Positions 16,001-25,366 of a stretch of DNA of 64,000 nt are shown piece by piece. Every line of letters begins with the position of its first letter. The first letter of the stretch is position 1. The stretch covers positions 18,438 to 82,437 of the forward strand of contig NZ_LNXS01000006.1 in the NCBI RefSeq assembly GCF_001467525.1, given 5' to 3'. Below the pieces are notes generated by a model. That model worked only from the letters and a program-made list of their open reading frames with translations. It was not told where the DNA came from and searched no databases. The position numbers and the translations under genes were made by a program. Origin of the DNA: Legionella anisa (lineage in GTDB: Bacteria; Pseudomonadota; Gammaproteobacteria; Legionellales; Legionellaceae).

Positions 16001-19000
16001 AAAAATTTATTGGGCAGTAGATGGTTTGCTTGGACTTTATCTGGATTTCCTCAAGAAAAAATACAAATGACTCAAGCATTGGGGGCTGAATTTTTTACAA
16101 AGAAATCCTACCTGCCTGTGTTGAAATCTAAAATAAAGGCTAGTTGTCAATCCAGCTTAATTGCTGCTTTAAAGCCATTACAAACAAATCAGGATTTTGA
16201 TAATTTTCTATTGAAGCAAATTAAAGGATTAAATACGAGTCAACCCATTGACGAATCACTGCAGGAATATGGTCAGCAATTAGATGTAGTGAATGGCTTA
16301 ATTAACTCCTTAACACGCATTAAAAACCAGAACAACATTGAGTTTCACCGTTGCATTTCGTTATTAACTGATGGAATGAAGTCCATAGCACCTGAAAAGT
16401 CTTTTTTAACCGCAATTCAGATGACGAATCTGCTGGATGCTTTGAGTCGAGAAAAACCGTGTTTCGTCGCATCTCCCTTAGCTATTTTATGCAAAATATT
16501 GAACGAAACGCCAAAATATACAGTGGAGCAGTTACGTGATGCTTTAAACGAGGTCACTTATTTAACAAAGTACCGGGAAGATCTCGGGGAAGAGGTGTAT
16601 GAAAACTTATTACGTTGTTCATTTACTCATAATTTAACCCAGAAATCCTTATTCCCATTAAAAGAATTGATGGGATTTAAGTCCTTAACAGATGTAGATG
16701 AAAAACATTCCGAAGCTTTGTTCAATGCACTGATTCACGTAATAAAAAAAGCAGATCCGGATGTTGATGAGCAAATACTTCAAAAAGTCATTGATAAAAT
16801 CACATCAATTACCCAAGCCAAAACATCGGTAAAGTCGTTGGTACCATTGCTCACTTTATTAATAAAAACGTGTACCAAAGGTAGCAAGGCTGAGTTAACT
16901 CGTTTTTACAACATAGTCAATAAGTTGGAAGCCACAGAAGATCCGGACTTAAATAATTGGGCAAAAATATTGCTTGTATTGGGTGAGCATGTAACCGATA
17001 AAAACATTCATCAACTATTAGATGTGCTAACAGGGCTTGAATTAAATCAACAATATTTACAGGAAATTACAACATTGTTTGATTATCCGCCTTACCCAGA
17101 GATAGGACCGTTTATCAAAATATTAAATGGGTACGTTCAGGATCTCAGAGCTTATGTTGATGCATTTGATAAAGATCCAAAATCAGGGCGTTCCCCTCAA
17201 AAAAATGCATTTGATATCGTTCTAAAAGACTCCGAACAAGTTCTTGATGAGCAATTTGAGATCTCACAAGTGCGACGAGTCATTGCCAACATTAAAGATA
17301 CTTTTGCAGGAACTTTAAGTAGCCAGGAACAATATGATTTAGCCCAACAAGTTACCTACATCAATGCAATAGGAAGAGATAAACCTTTAACTCTGGTTGT
17401 AGGTGATGATCCAACGACGAAACACATTAAAGTCTATAAAAATTTAACTAAAGTCAGCCGTGTTGAGTTGCGTGAATTATCAGATTCATTGATTGCTGCA
17501 CTAAGAAAACCAGATCTTGAGGCTCATGAGAAGCTAAAAGCCCAATTAAGGTTGCTTGCCGTGTTGCGGGAACAATATTCCCGGGCTACAGGAAAATTTG
17601 TTGATTCCACACAACTTATTGCCATTTTAATGTCATTAAAAAATCAGCAAAGCAACATGCTGATGGAAATTGATAATGAGGAAGATAACAGTATTGCAGC
17701 TGCATTATTTGCAGTAATGCAATGGGTTAAGGCTGATGGTGGGACAATTGATGTGTGTGCTCCCAGCCGTGATTTGATGGCTCAAAGTTATAAAGATCAT
17801 GCCAAAGATTTTTTTACCTCTCTGGGTATTGCTTCAAGTAGTATTGAGATAGGTGCTCCCAAAGGAACCTATCAAGTGGGGGGGATAAACTATTCCACTA
17901 TAGGTGACTTAGCGTTATATCGTTCTCGGGCCAAAGCTGAGAATGAAAACTTAACCGCTTACAAGGCTGGTCATCGTGTATCAAGTAATTTAATTCTTTA
18001 TGGATCTGATTTTTCAGAATTAGATGAAAGGATTTTATTTAATCTTGCTATCAGGGCCGAGGGTGATGAGGGTAGTGACAATAATCCTTATGCATGGATT
18101 TATTTTTTAGTGAATGAATTTATTGATCAGGAACAATTTAAAATTCTCCATGTGACTCAAGGTTGGAGCGTGGATCAGGACGTAGACCAGTTAAGAGAAT
18201 TTTTGTACAGACATGCTCCTACAGGTTTGCATAAAGCACAGTTAAACGTCTTATCAAAGGATAAATTGAGTGTATGGATTAATTCAGCTATAGCCGCTCA
18301 ACGATTCGTTGAAGGCGAAGATTTTGTTATTCCACCTTCTGAAACAGCACAGCATTTTGCTATTCCCATAAATCAAAAAACGCACCAAAGTGGTTTGACC
18401 TTTATGGAGCATCAGTTTTTGCATGCGCGGTTACACATAGCACATCCCGAGTGGGAATTCGTTATTCCGCCAGAGATGCGTTTTGTTGATTCTGTTTCAA
18501 CCAAAGAGTTTATTGATGACTATAAAAAGCAAGGGCGTATTATTAGCATTTCTAGAGCTTTAGCAAGACAAGATGATTTAGTCGAGCAATGCAGTAAGTT
18601 TGATATAGATGTTGCATGTCGAATAGCTTCTGATCAACAAGTAGCCGTAAAACAAACTGCAAATAAGGAAGCTCATTTGCACGTGCTTAATGAATCCATC
18701 AAGCAAGCAAAAAATGGACAACCTATTGTCATCTTTGCTCGAGACGCTCATGCAGTAGAACTCCTTGAAGGGAAACTAAAAGCACAGTTTACGGAAAAAA
18801 ATATTGCCGCATTTAAAGATGCCGGCCAGTCATACGAAAACTGGATAAAAAATCAGTCTGGCCAGAAAAATACAATAACTGTTGTTACCGCTACACTCGG
18901 ACGAAAATCCTCTTTTGATACAAAGCATTCAGAAGGGTTTTTGACGATTCAGACTGAGTTGGATACTCCTCATGAAACGCTGCAAATCATGAATCATAGT

Positions 19001-21712
19001 GCAGGACATGATAAGCCAGGTAGGCACATTGTAATTTATGAAGAGTATGGAGCATTCTTGTCGCAATCTTGTTTTTATCAGTCCGAAGAAGGCCGCGAGA
19101 ACATGTTTGCTAAATTAGCACAGCTAAAAAGGCAACGAAATGAGGACATTGCAGTTGAGCGTCATTACATTCAAACGATCTCTAGTGTACAACACGTTGT
19201 TTTACAGCAATTCCAGGAATGGAAAGAATTTTTGCATCTTGTTTATCCAAAATCTGAATGGAGAACATTGGATGCTGAGTTATTAGCCCAAAGAGATGAT
19301 TTAATTCTTGCTTTGAGCGAACAGTGGGGTGAATGTCTTAAACATTCTAATCCGCAAAAAAAATATTCCAATCCTTATGTACGTCGTAATGCAAACAAAG
19401 AATTACAAACTGGAGCACTGAATGAAGCAGTAGTTGCGTATGAAGTTGCTGTAAATTCGATTTGGAATCAGCAACGTGCATTTCTTAAAGAAAAGGCTAT
19501 GCCTTTCATTGTAGAAGACTCAGTCAATGCGCTGCGTTATCATTATCTGGATGGAGTGTCATTAAGTGAGCAATTGCAGCTTCATCGATTGGCAGAACAT
19601 GAAAGCAAAAAAGAACTGTTTGCTCAGATGAAAAAGACGCGTCGTTATGTTGCATCTGGATTGGACGTAAGCGGAGCGATGCTGCGGTTTGCTGATGGTG
19701 ATGTAGAGGCCTATCGCGCAGCTTTTGTTAAAAGCCAAGTAAAATTATTTGCTGCAGACATTAGTCGAATTATAAAAAATAATTCTTATTTAAATAAAAC
19801 CACGCGACCATTATTGGTTAAGCAAGTTGAGCGTGCAACGAATTTAGATATTCTTGTTGACCTTTTACTTGATTATGCGAATTATCTTCCTGAAGATCGA
19901 TTTGCTGAAAAATACGCCATGCAACCCATCATTCAAGAATTGTTAAGGGTATATCAACAAGCCGACCTTGAAGAAACAAGTGAGTTGCTGGAATTAAAAA
20001 CAATCTATTTGGATCAAGTGGCGGCAGAAATTGTTGACGATTTGGAAAGTACTTTATCTTGGGCAATGAAAGAACATCGTGGCTTGGGATATTTCCTTGA
20101 GCGTTCTGCAGTTATTGCTGCTGCAGATGCCATATTGAATGCCACTCACATTTTAAAAGGCACTAAAACGCTACAGGATAGGCAAATTGCAATTAAGAAT
20201 TTGTATAAAGTATTGACAAAACATGAAGCGCAGTTGGAAGGTTTATGGATATTCTCTTTTGGCCTCCATAAGAACACACATACTTTAATTAAAGAAACTT
20301 TGGATACTCTTGATGGATTAGCGACGATGAGTTCAAATGAAAATGAACTGGATGCTGATTTCATACATGATTGTAAAGAGGAGTCTCTTTATGAAGTGAT
20401 GAAAGGAAAACTGGATTCTGCGATTCACGTTATTGAGGAGGAAGAGCCTCGGTTACAAAAAAATAATGAATGGAATGTGATTAAAAAAGCATTAAGTGTA
20501 ATGCAAGCTGAAAACAACACGATCTATGGTTTTTATGAAATGCATTACTTTCTTGCGAATAAAGTAGAAGAGTTAGCGAGGAAAGGCTCTAAGGTGCAAG
20601 AGTTTGCAATTCGTCTGCGAGGAGAAGTTCGTAATATTTGTGAACGGTTTAGCGAGGATCATAAAGAATTACTGAATACGAGCAAGTTTTTGACACACAA
20701 GGCGGATAATCTTAAAGAAAAACTTAATGGATTAAATGGATTTGACGTAAAAGAGGTTAAGCTCAAAGAAGGACATAATGGCTTTAGTGATTATTTTGAT
20801 TTAGTGATCAAAGGTGTTGGTTCACATCCTTTATTCCATAATTTTACCCAATATAATTCCCGCGCTCACGAGCTAACTGAGGAGCGAAAAGATTTAGAAT
20901 TAAAACTAATCAAAGCGAATGAACAATTGTCAATTTTGGACCGATTGATAAAAGAGCAAGTACCACTGCTTCAACTTGAAGCAAAAATTAAACCAGATGC
21001 AGAGCAGTTCCCGAGACAATTTCAGGATCAGGTCAATGAAATCCTGGTTTTAAAAGAATGGTTAGCAGGTCAAATGCCTAAAGACTTAAGTTCTTTTTCT
21101 GAAAAAGTTCGCAATAGTTTTCTCGATAGAGAGTTAATCAAAACATTTAAGTTTCCTGATTTGCAAGCAGCAGAAATCGAAAAAATTCAGGATATCATTT
21201 TAATGATCGAATTTAGAGACCTGCATCAACGGGTAGTTGAAGGAATGAAACCAAAAACTACTTGGGGTAGTATTACTTCTTATGTAGCAAGCTATGTCTT
21301 TACTCCAGAAGATATGGAAGATTGGCGTTTGGATTTTCATGAATTGCTTCGAAGACCGGAAAGAAACTTGACCGATGCATTCGGCCCGGATATTAAAAAC
21401 AAACAGAGTGTATTGGCCGCTCAGCTTGGTAAATTACATCAACAAACAGCAGAACAAGTCGAGTCGCTGAAACAACAAGTTGCATTTCTCAATGATAAAA
21501 TTGCTGACGAAGAGAAAAAAGGTGGACTTTATGTGATGCGAATTAATAACGCATCTGAGCTTTTGGAGTTTGAGCAGCTACTATCGACCATGCAGCAAAA
21601 AGCGAAACCTGTTCCCCAAGTAGATGCGAAGCCTAAGACATCGTCCGAAATCACACATCCACAAGTTGATCTATCGGATCATGAAAACAGAACAGTGGAA
21701 TTGGTTATGTAA
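13061..21712 (+). CDS. 2883-residue giant protein with degenerate SecA-like motor core; candidate effector
   Basis: Residues 1-75 form a small mixed domain, then a basic linker (about 150-165). Residues about 180-1500 look like a continuous helical array. Residues about 1510-2030 align by eye with SecA-type DEAD motors: TGKFVDSTQLIAIL stands for the entry helix, but Walker A is IDNEEDNS (1537-1544) instead of TGEGKS, the Walker B region is SDFSELDE (1649-1656), motif V is TATLGRKSSFD (1943-1952) and motif VI is MNHSAGHDKPGRH (1977-1989) without the paired arginines. So it is probably a pseudo-ATPase. Coiled coils occur near 2600 and 2780; the tail is polar. Function unknown; export by Dot/Icm is inference from size, helical content and neighbours. 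A GGGGGA lies 12 bases before the ATG. Confidence 0.75.
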   Translation: MRIAVGKDNFNNIKDFITYLEATFEQDKLVTEEVTLSLECDGLIQEEFDELVEFLLKPERPRLYKFNFPPQQEQYQSPFDNVYLMGKRQKFSLEFQQQVELPGLPISFQPPINKIRKTKKNWIEGTKGPSISLQLQYQIQSQQGPHQSERLQKATQRKRKEELVVGAVVEAEKIPSEDLGELVDRASLGSKKWLSFLKKQLNPNQLATSEKLLLSIWDRLVGEGANQVKALDRKITHVQAAAMEKIIRNFPEFSYGVLFENLPAGFYLKQTQDGKNVLCFSEAPEHQHLEQINPLTLIPEFSPVNARNIVGSYHQFRFLKKNSENVGRYKAEFNYLMSRKCTPERRQEAFVFFLSALTENDAPKLQRIKRLLQTIPLSDLNYRSLAQVLIHAGADGVLLLLQQLKTLHDKNLFKDFNEMFLDKPENYLALTSAQGFANLKKLSELNSEQRTWWNSLVAQHKASGSRTEFNELFAAYDYFLRQLENKNLKLPLSCPLKNIRHLKPALDRLLFIINNSSDPEEQLTCLDGLDFEAYGAYYASRYNRYKLLSRHMNLRPNVHEEALDYTVPAMPNEMRAWLARLDDSYGEIISRFYRFIGEQEWAFTLDVYQKIEQEISSNQKLNKQNKVLFLSIVALITSGQRACTKTEDPYTQVKNLLSQFITITEDFDEHLNSQLSTVLLAFLGSLEQCRWESMPTADELNKLIDVLLPMQKAKAPELARHDFLDMSSLTLKFIGEYNNVASIVIDNYQRRFAIEQTKTVPIQKFALPILLKHLVTPSKLNQFLPDLFHDQPESLSQFMVLFSLFNDEIPEGTGHDKDDSEFETKIKNLAQAVHDMQPERRGQLLSILAEINIEASYRLPSLEQLIKTVDSVAKAEAKLGVLPSVENQKAGILEIIRAELPDLKIGKDTVNETEINLFSVLRQSYEEWQLESKLANLPEKLKGYLEPWMDAHQVVLYYLKKQPINPRIVFEFLAEEEQEVKNLLGSRWFAWTLSGFPQEKIQMTQALGAEFFTKKSYLPVLKSKIKASCQSSLIAALKPLQTNQDFDNFLLKQIKGLNTSQPIDESLQEYGQQLDVVNGLINSLTRIKNQNNIEFHRCISLLTDGMKSIAPEKSFLTAIQMTNLLDALSREKPCFVASPLAILCKILNETPKYTVEQLRDALNEVTYLTKYREDLGEEVYENLLRCSFTHNLTQKSLFPLKELMGFKSLTDVDEKHSEALFNALIHVIKKADPDVDEQILQKVIDKITSITQAKTSVKSLVPLLTLLIKTCTKGSKAELTRFYNIVNKLEATEDPDLNNWAKILLVLGEHVTDKNIHQLLDVLTGLELNQQYLQEITTLFDYPPYPEIGPFIKILNGYVQDLRAYVDAFDKDPKSGRSPQKNAFDIVLKDSEQVLDEQFEISQVRRVIANIKDTFAGTLSSQEQYDLAQQVTYINAIGRDKPLTLVVGDDPTTKHIKVYKNLTKVSRVELRELSDSLIAALRKPDLEAHEKLKAQLRLLAVLREQYSRATGKFVDSTQLIAILMSLKNQQSNMLMEIDNEEDNSIAAALFAVMQWVKADGGTIDVCAPSRDLMAQSYKDHAKDFFTSLGIASSSIEIGAPKGTYQVGGINYSTIGDLALYRSRAKAENENLTAYKAGHRVSSNLILYGSDFSELDERILFNLAIRAEGDEGSDNNPYAWIYFLVNEFIDQEQFKILHVTQGWSVDQDVDQLREFLYRHAPTGLHKAQLNVLSKDKLSVWINSAIAAQRFVEGEDFVIPPSETAQHFAIPINQKTHQSGLTFMEHQFLHARLHIAHPEWEFVIPPEMRFVDSVSTKEFIDDYKKQGRIISISRALARQDDLVEQCSKFDIDVACRIASDQQVAVKQTANKEAHLHVLNESIKQAKNGQPIVIFARDAHAVELLEGKLKAQFTEKNIAAFKDAGQSYENWIKNQSGQKNTITVVTATLGRKSSFDTKHSEGFLTIQTELDTPHETLQIMNHSAGHDKPGRHIVIYEEYGAFLSQSCFYQSEEGRENMFAKLAQLKRQRNEDIAVERHYIQTISSVQHVVLQQFQEWKEFLHLVYPKSEWRTLDAELLAQRDDLILALSEQWGECLKHSNPQKKYSNPYVRRNANKELQTGALNEAVVAYEVAVNSIWNQQRAFLKEKAMPFIVEDSVNALRYHYLDGVSLSEQLQLHRLAEHESKKELFAQMKKTRRYVASGLDVSGAMLRFADGDVEAYRAAFVKSQVKLFAADISRIIKNNSYLNKTTRPLLVKQVERATNLDILVDLLLDYANYLPEDRFAEKYAMQPIIQELLRVYQQADLEETSELLELKTIYLDQVAAEIVDDLESTLSWAMKEHRGLGYFLERSAVIAAADAILNATHILKGTKTLQDRQIAIKNLYKVLTKHEAQLEGLWIFSFGLHKNTHTLIKETLDTLDGLATMSSNENELDADFIHDCKEESLYEVMKGKLDSAIHVIEEEEPRLQKNNEWNVIKKALSVMQAENNTIYGFYEMHYFLANKVEELARKGSKVQEFAIRLRGEVRNICERFSEDHKELLNTSKFLTHKADNLKEKLNGLNGFDVKEVKLKEGHNGFSDYFDLVIKGVGSHPLFHNFTQYNSRAHELTEERKDLELKLIKANEQLSILDRLIKEQVPLLQLEAKIKPDAEQFPRQFQDQVNEILVLKEWLAGQMPKDLSSFSEKVRNSFLDRELIKTFKFPDLQAAEIEKIQDIILMIEFRDLHQRVVEGMKPKTTWGSITSYVASYVFTPEDMEDWRLDFHELLRRPERNLTDAFGPDIKNKQSVLAAQLGKLHQQTAEQVESLKQQVAFLNDKIADEEKKGGLYVMRINNASELLEFEQLLSTMQQKAKPVPQVDAKPKTSSEITHPQVDLSDHENRTVELVM

Positions 21713-21720
21713 CGAATTTT

Positions 21721-21741
21721 GTAGCGCTGGGTAAAGCGCTA
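21721..21741. terminator. Short palindrome after the giant gene
   Basis: GTAGCGCT and AGCGCTAC enclose a short GGGTAA-type loop, starting nine bases after the stop codon. It may serve as a terminator or be a worn relic of the GTAGCCTGGGTG family; no T-run follows. Confidence 0.4.
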
Positions 21742-21856
21742 CTTAGGTGCAGTGCATTTTAAAAAACTTAATAATTCGCGACATACAGGTAAGGAAAAAA
21801 GACCTTCAGTAACATTGAATTATGTGGCAATTAGTACATAAAAATTACACTTCCTG

Positions 21857-23506
21857 CTATATAGTATTTGACCTAACTCTTTGCAAATGATTTACGTTAT
21901 CTTCATGAAGATTATCTTCCTTCAAATTTTGAAGTTCTTTTTTGATTTGTACTTGTTCTTCATCAAAGGTTTTATATTTTTCAATGTGAAGGTCCCACTT
22001 TTCGATTAAGTAATTTACAAATTTTTTAAAAGGATTCGAATGTTTTCTTATTGCTGCTTCGAAATTAGGATTACTTACTGATGTTTTTAACTGCGAAACT
22101 AAATCATTAAATAGCTTTTTTGTGCCCTCGACACTAGCTCCATTGTTAATTCCTATTTTGCATTCTTGAATCATTTGTTGCATTTTTGAAACCGTTGCTT
22201 TCTCTTTCATTGAATCAGGCAATTCTTTGCTTAAATCAAGAAAAAATTTTTCAATCTTGATTAACTGCTTTACTCTCTCTCTTTGATATTTACGTTCAAT
22301 TGTTACTTCCTTTTCTTTTCTGCTATGAGATTGGGATTGTTCGAGCGAATCGTTTTGCAAAGATTTTGCATGAGCAAGTCCTGCTTCTACTACGAGAGAA
22401 CTATCGATTGACGACTCTGGCAATTCAAAGTCGAATAGTCCATTACAATGCTCATAGAATTCTTCTGCCAAGGCAGCATGCATATCCGCGCTAGGATGGA
22501 GACCATCCCAAAACATATAGCCACTAGCTGGGGATATGTGCGCTTTTTGACAATTTATGTCATTTTTATTTTCTTTAAAAGTATCCGACTTAAGGTATTG
22601 TTGAGCACGTTTAGCTTTATTAAAACCATAATGTTCAGGATTATCAGATATTTTCTTAAAAGCACCAGCAGCATCAAAAATACTAATACAAGCCTCAGGG
22701 TGTAACTTTTTCAGCTCATCACATTTTTCTTGTAATTGCGTATTAAAGTAAGTCACGAGCTTCCGGATCGTTTCTTGCTCTTTAGCGCTTTTTTCTTGAA
22801 ACCTTGGCGTCTGTGAGATATCTGGCAAATTCACCAGAACAAAATTTGTATATCCATTTCCTATTAACTCCTTAAGATTATGGATTCGTGCATTAACTGC
22901 ATTATCTACTATTTTTTTAGTTGGTTTTTTATTTACCGTAACTAAATCATTAGCACCAGTCCATTCTACAATCAGTACTTTCTTCTTTTCACTTTCCGAA
23001 ACATTATTCTTCTCATCTTTTAAGAACTTCGTTCGTTCTTTTTCCAGTGAAGAAACTATCTGTCTGGCGCCAAGTTTCGATATGTTTGGAGTGAATGTTG
23101 ATGAATAATCGAATGCTGTTGCTCCGCCTTCAGCAAAGTTTATAAAAACTTCCTGGCCATTATATAGGATTTTGTCACCATTTTTACTGTGTTTAATAGC
23201 CTTTCGATGAAAATCAAAATATTTTTTCTTGGAAATAAGTGCATGACCACAGTCAGTATTATTACCCGCTATTGGAAGTCCTTCTTCCTCTTGTATCTTT
23301 TTTATTGAAGTCCTTGCCATAATCACATGAGCAAAGTGCCAAGGCCATGCAACACCGTTAGTAAATGCTCCGAGAGGAGATTTATTTAGGGCAGGTACTA
23401 TATTATGCCCACGTAGACCGGGGAAAAATTTTCTCCTGTACATCTTTCCTGTATCTGACACACTGTCTCCTAGGAAAATTATTTTTTCTATTTTTGATTT
23501 AGGCAT
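21857..23506 (-). CDS. GDSL/SGNH hydrolase with coiled-coil tail; candidate effector lipase
   Basis: The 549-residue product opens with SGNH block I, IIFLGDSVSDTG (nucleophile Ser15), followed by the block III Asn in TGANDL (about 184) and the block V Asp-His pair in WDGLHPS (about 337). This is the catalytic set of GDSL lipases and acyltransferases, as in Legionella PlaA/PlaC. Unlike those, no signal peptide is present, and after the catalytic domain there is a charged helical tail of about 190 residues with coiled-coil character. That points to cytosolic delivery by a secretion system rather than type II export; this is inference. I chose ATG 23506, which has GAAGGAAG just upstream, over an upstream TTG (23596). 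Confidence 0.78.
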   Translation of the reverse strand: MPKSKIEKIIFLGDSVSDTGKMYRRKFFPGLRGHNIVPALNKSPLGAFTNGVAWPWHFAHVIMARTSIKKIQEEEGLPIAGNNTDCGHALISKKKYFDFHRKAIKHSKNGDKILYNGQEVFINFAEGGATAFDYSSTFTPNISKLGARQIVSSLEKERTKFLKDEKNNVSESEKKKVLIVEWTGANDLVTVNKKPTKKIVDNAVNARIHNLKELIGNGYTNFVLVNLPDISQTPRFQEKSAKEQETIRKLVTYFNTQLQEKCDELKKLHPEACISIFDAAGAFKKISDNPEHYGFNKAKRAQQYLKSDTFKENKNDINCQKAHISPASGYMFWDGLHPSADMHAALAEEFYEHCNGLFDFELPESSIDSSLVVEAGLAHAKSLQNDSLEQSQSHSRKEKEVTIERKYQRERVKQLIKIEKFFLDLSKELPDSMKEKATVSKMQQMIQECKIGINNGASVEGTKKLFNDLVSQLKTSVSNPNFEAAIRKHSNPFKKFVNYLIEKWDLHIEKYKTFDEEQVQIKKELQNLKEDNLHEDNVNHLQRVRSNTI

Positions 23507-23737
23507 AGTCATCTTCCTTCTGTAAATACTACTCTTAAGCAATATAGCGCACACATCGTTGCTCGTTTCATGGTCGAAAAATTTTTCATTTGCCAATTTT
23601 TTTATCAGCTATCCAGTGATGTGTCGGCCAATTTAGTCTGTGTTGATTTTTATTCTGAATCTTGGCTTTGTTTCCTATCTCACTAAAGGAACAGTTTTTG
23701 GTTAGTGATAGCTATACTGTAAATTCAGGTGTAATTG

Positions 23738-24286
23738 TTAAATCGGACCTCTTATCAATTTTTTTACTTCTAATAGTTTTGCTTTATATTTTTCTACACT
23801 CCCCTGTATTTCTTCCAAATGTGATGAAGCTTTTTCAGGATTACCACAATGTGAGATATTGGTTTATTTTTCCCTGCCCCTTTGAGTTCCGCTGCGCTTC
23901 GTCAATTAAATCTTCAACAAGAGACGCTGAGTGTATCTTTGCGGAAAATCTTTGTCTTTCAAGCGCGCTATCAAAGCATCACAATTTTCTATTTTTTGAA
24001 TTGCCTTTGTATCTGATACTAAAAATTGTTGTGTATCATCAATAAATCCTTTCTTTTTATGTCGGATTGCACAATTAGTAGGTTTTATTACACCGTCATG
24101 TAGCCGATATTCCGTATGTTGCTTTTCAGATGCTGTAAGAGGTTGACCTTTTTTATTAACAATGCGTTTCGTTAGGATTGGTGGCAATGAGGCAAAAGCA
24201 GTTTTAAACTGTATATCCCGATAGAGAACGGCTATTTGAATGGGCAATTGAATATCTTGTATTAACATAATAGTATTAAGATGCAT
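23738..24286 (-). pseudogene. Decayed gene, at least two frameshifts
   Basis: A reading frame from ATG 24286 gives a protein-like sequence (PPILTKRIVNKKGQPLT, RLKDKDFPQRYTQ) that stops at 23906. A shifted frame then continues ASLVEDLIDEAQRNSKGQGK, and a third frame finishes with an amphipathic helix (ASSHLEEIQGSVEKYKAKLL) and a stop at 23738. The three pieces read as one original protein of about 180 residues broken by two frameshifts. The family is not recognised. An opposite-strand frame (23662-24045) lacks coding character. Sequencing error would be the alternative explanation. Confidence 0.5.
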
Positions 24287-24401
24287 AAAATATATGTTCA
24301 ATTATAGACCATAAACTGCTATTCTCTACCAGTCGCCTTATTTTTTGTTTAAATATTGAACTATAATCAGATCTAGGTGATGTTGAAAATTTGGAACTGC
24401 A

Positions 24402-25079
24402 ATGTTATCTCCAGAGGTAGTAAAGGTTATTGATAGTATTGGTGAAAAAATTGAAACCAATAATTTTGAATCATTAACTTTCGAAGATATTAAAAATGCA
24501 TGTTTTATGGTGATGGGACAGATAGAACATTTGAAAGCCAACAACCAACTCCCTACTGCAGATAATTCCAAAGAGAAAGAACTGATCGCATATAAACGTA
24601 CGGTGATGCACTTAGTAGAATGGCAAGCACGATTTATAGAAATGAAGAAAAGCAACGTGTTAGGAAATTACATTGCAGATTTAAATTTCTTACGTGAAAT
24701 AGTCCATTCAATACCTGATGTATTAGGTGCGGCTTATAAAGAAGAAATGGAAAAAATTAACTTTTACATTTCCAATATGCTCGACAATATAAATAAGCTA
24801 AAAAATAAATTGCTCGAAGCAAATTGTTTTGATGTTGCTCTAACGGCACATACACAATGTGCTTATGAAATTACGTTTTTATACTCTAAGCTTCTCGAAA
24901 TACACTATACAGCTAAAATGCGTAATTCAGTGGTCATTAAAGGATATTTTGAAGCACTTCAGGAAACTTTTGATTTTTATTTGCAAGAAATTACCTATTT
25001 TCGTGATCTTGAAATTACCAATGCTAAATGTTTGAGCTACTGCGTGATGAATTATCTTCCCAAAAACGTACGGCACTAA
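24402..25079 (+). CDS. Uncharacterised all-helical protein (225 aa)
   Basis: The product has no signal peptide or membrane segment and is predicted helical almost throughout. It includes an amphipathic stretch EEMEKINFYISNMLDNINKL near residues 120-140. I do not recognise a family. It lies between the decayed gene and the 718-residue coiled-coil protein, in what looks like an effector-rich block. The stop codon is a few bases from a dispersed repeat (about 25083 onward), so the C-terminus may have been shortened when that repeat arrived. The start is the first ATG of the frame, with a poor ribosome site. Confidence 0.55.
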   Translation: MLSPEVVKVIDSIGEKIETNNFESLTFEDIKNACFMVMGQIEHLKANNQLPTADNSKEKELIAYKRTVMHLVEWQARFIEMKKSNVLGNYIADLNFLREIVHSIPDVLGAAYKEEMEKINFYISNMLDNINKLKNKLLEANCFDVALTAHTQCAYEITFLYSKLLEIHYTAKMRNSVVIKGYFEALQETFDFYLQEITYFRDLEITNAKCLSYCVMNYLPKNVRH

Positions 25080-25082
25080 CCT

Positions 25083-25240
25083 GGATTTCTTCGCAACCTC
25101 TACTGCAGTGGAGAATTGCTTCGTCAATGCGGTGCTCGAATCCACATGTACTTCGTGAACACTCCAGTTCTCTATTCTACATCTCCGCGCATTTCGCTTT
25201 CTGTAGCGAGTTTTCGCAGAAGACTTCTGAGCGGACTGCT
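25083..25240. repeat. Dispersed repeat, copy 2 (inverted relative to copy 1)
   Basis: The reverse complement of this segment matches 3191-3345 in an ACTCGCTACAG block, a GGAGTGTTCACGAAG block and a GGATTCGAGCACCGC block followed by TTGACGAAGCA. It fills most of the 287 bases between two genes. The remaining bases up to 25366 are AT-rich and probably hold the downstream promoter. Confidence 0.55.
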
Positions 25241-25366
25241 CTTAAGTTTCATTCCCCCAGCCTCATGATTTTTCGTCAAATAATTTACATTCAAATCATA
25301 ATAAGTGCAGTAAATATAAAAAATACTATACTTTGATAAAATATAATCATGAAAATCGGATAGTGG

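Noticed and set aside
22300..22705. Two plus-strand frames inside the GDSL hydrolase gene
   Set aside because: Antisense shadows of a clearly coding gene; no ribosome site or family resemblance.
23662..24045. 127-codon plus-strand reading frame
   Set aside because: It is antisense to the decayed minus-strand gene, which has the better protein-like composition in pieces.
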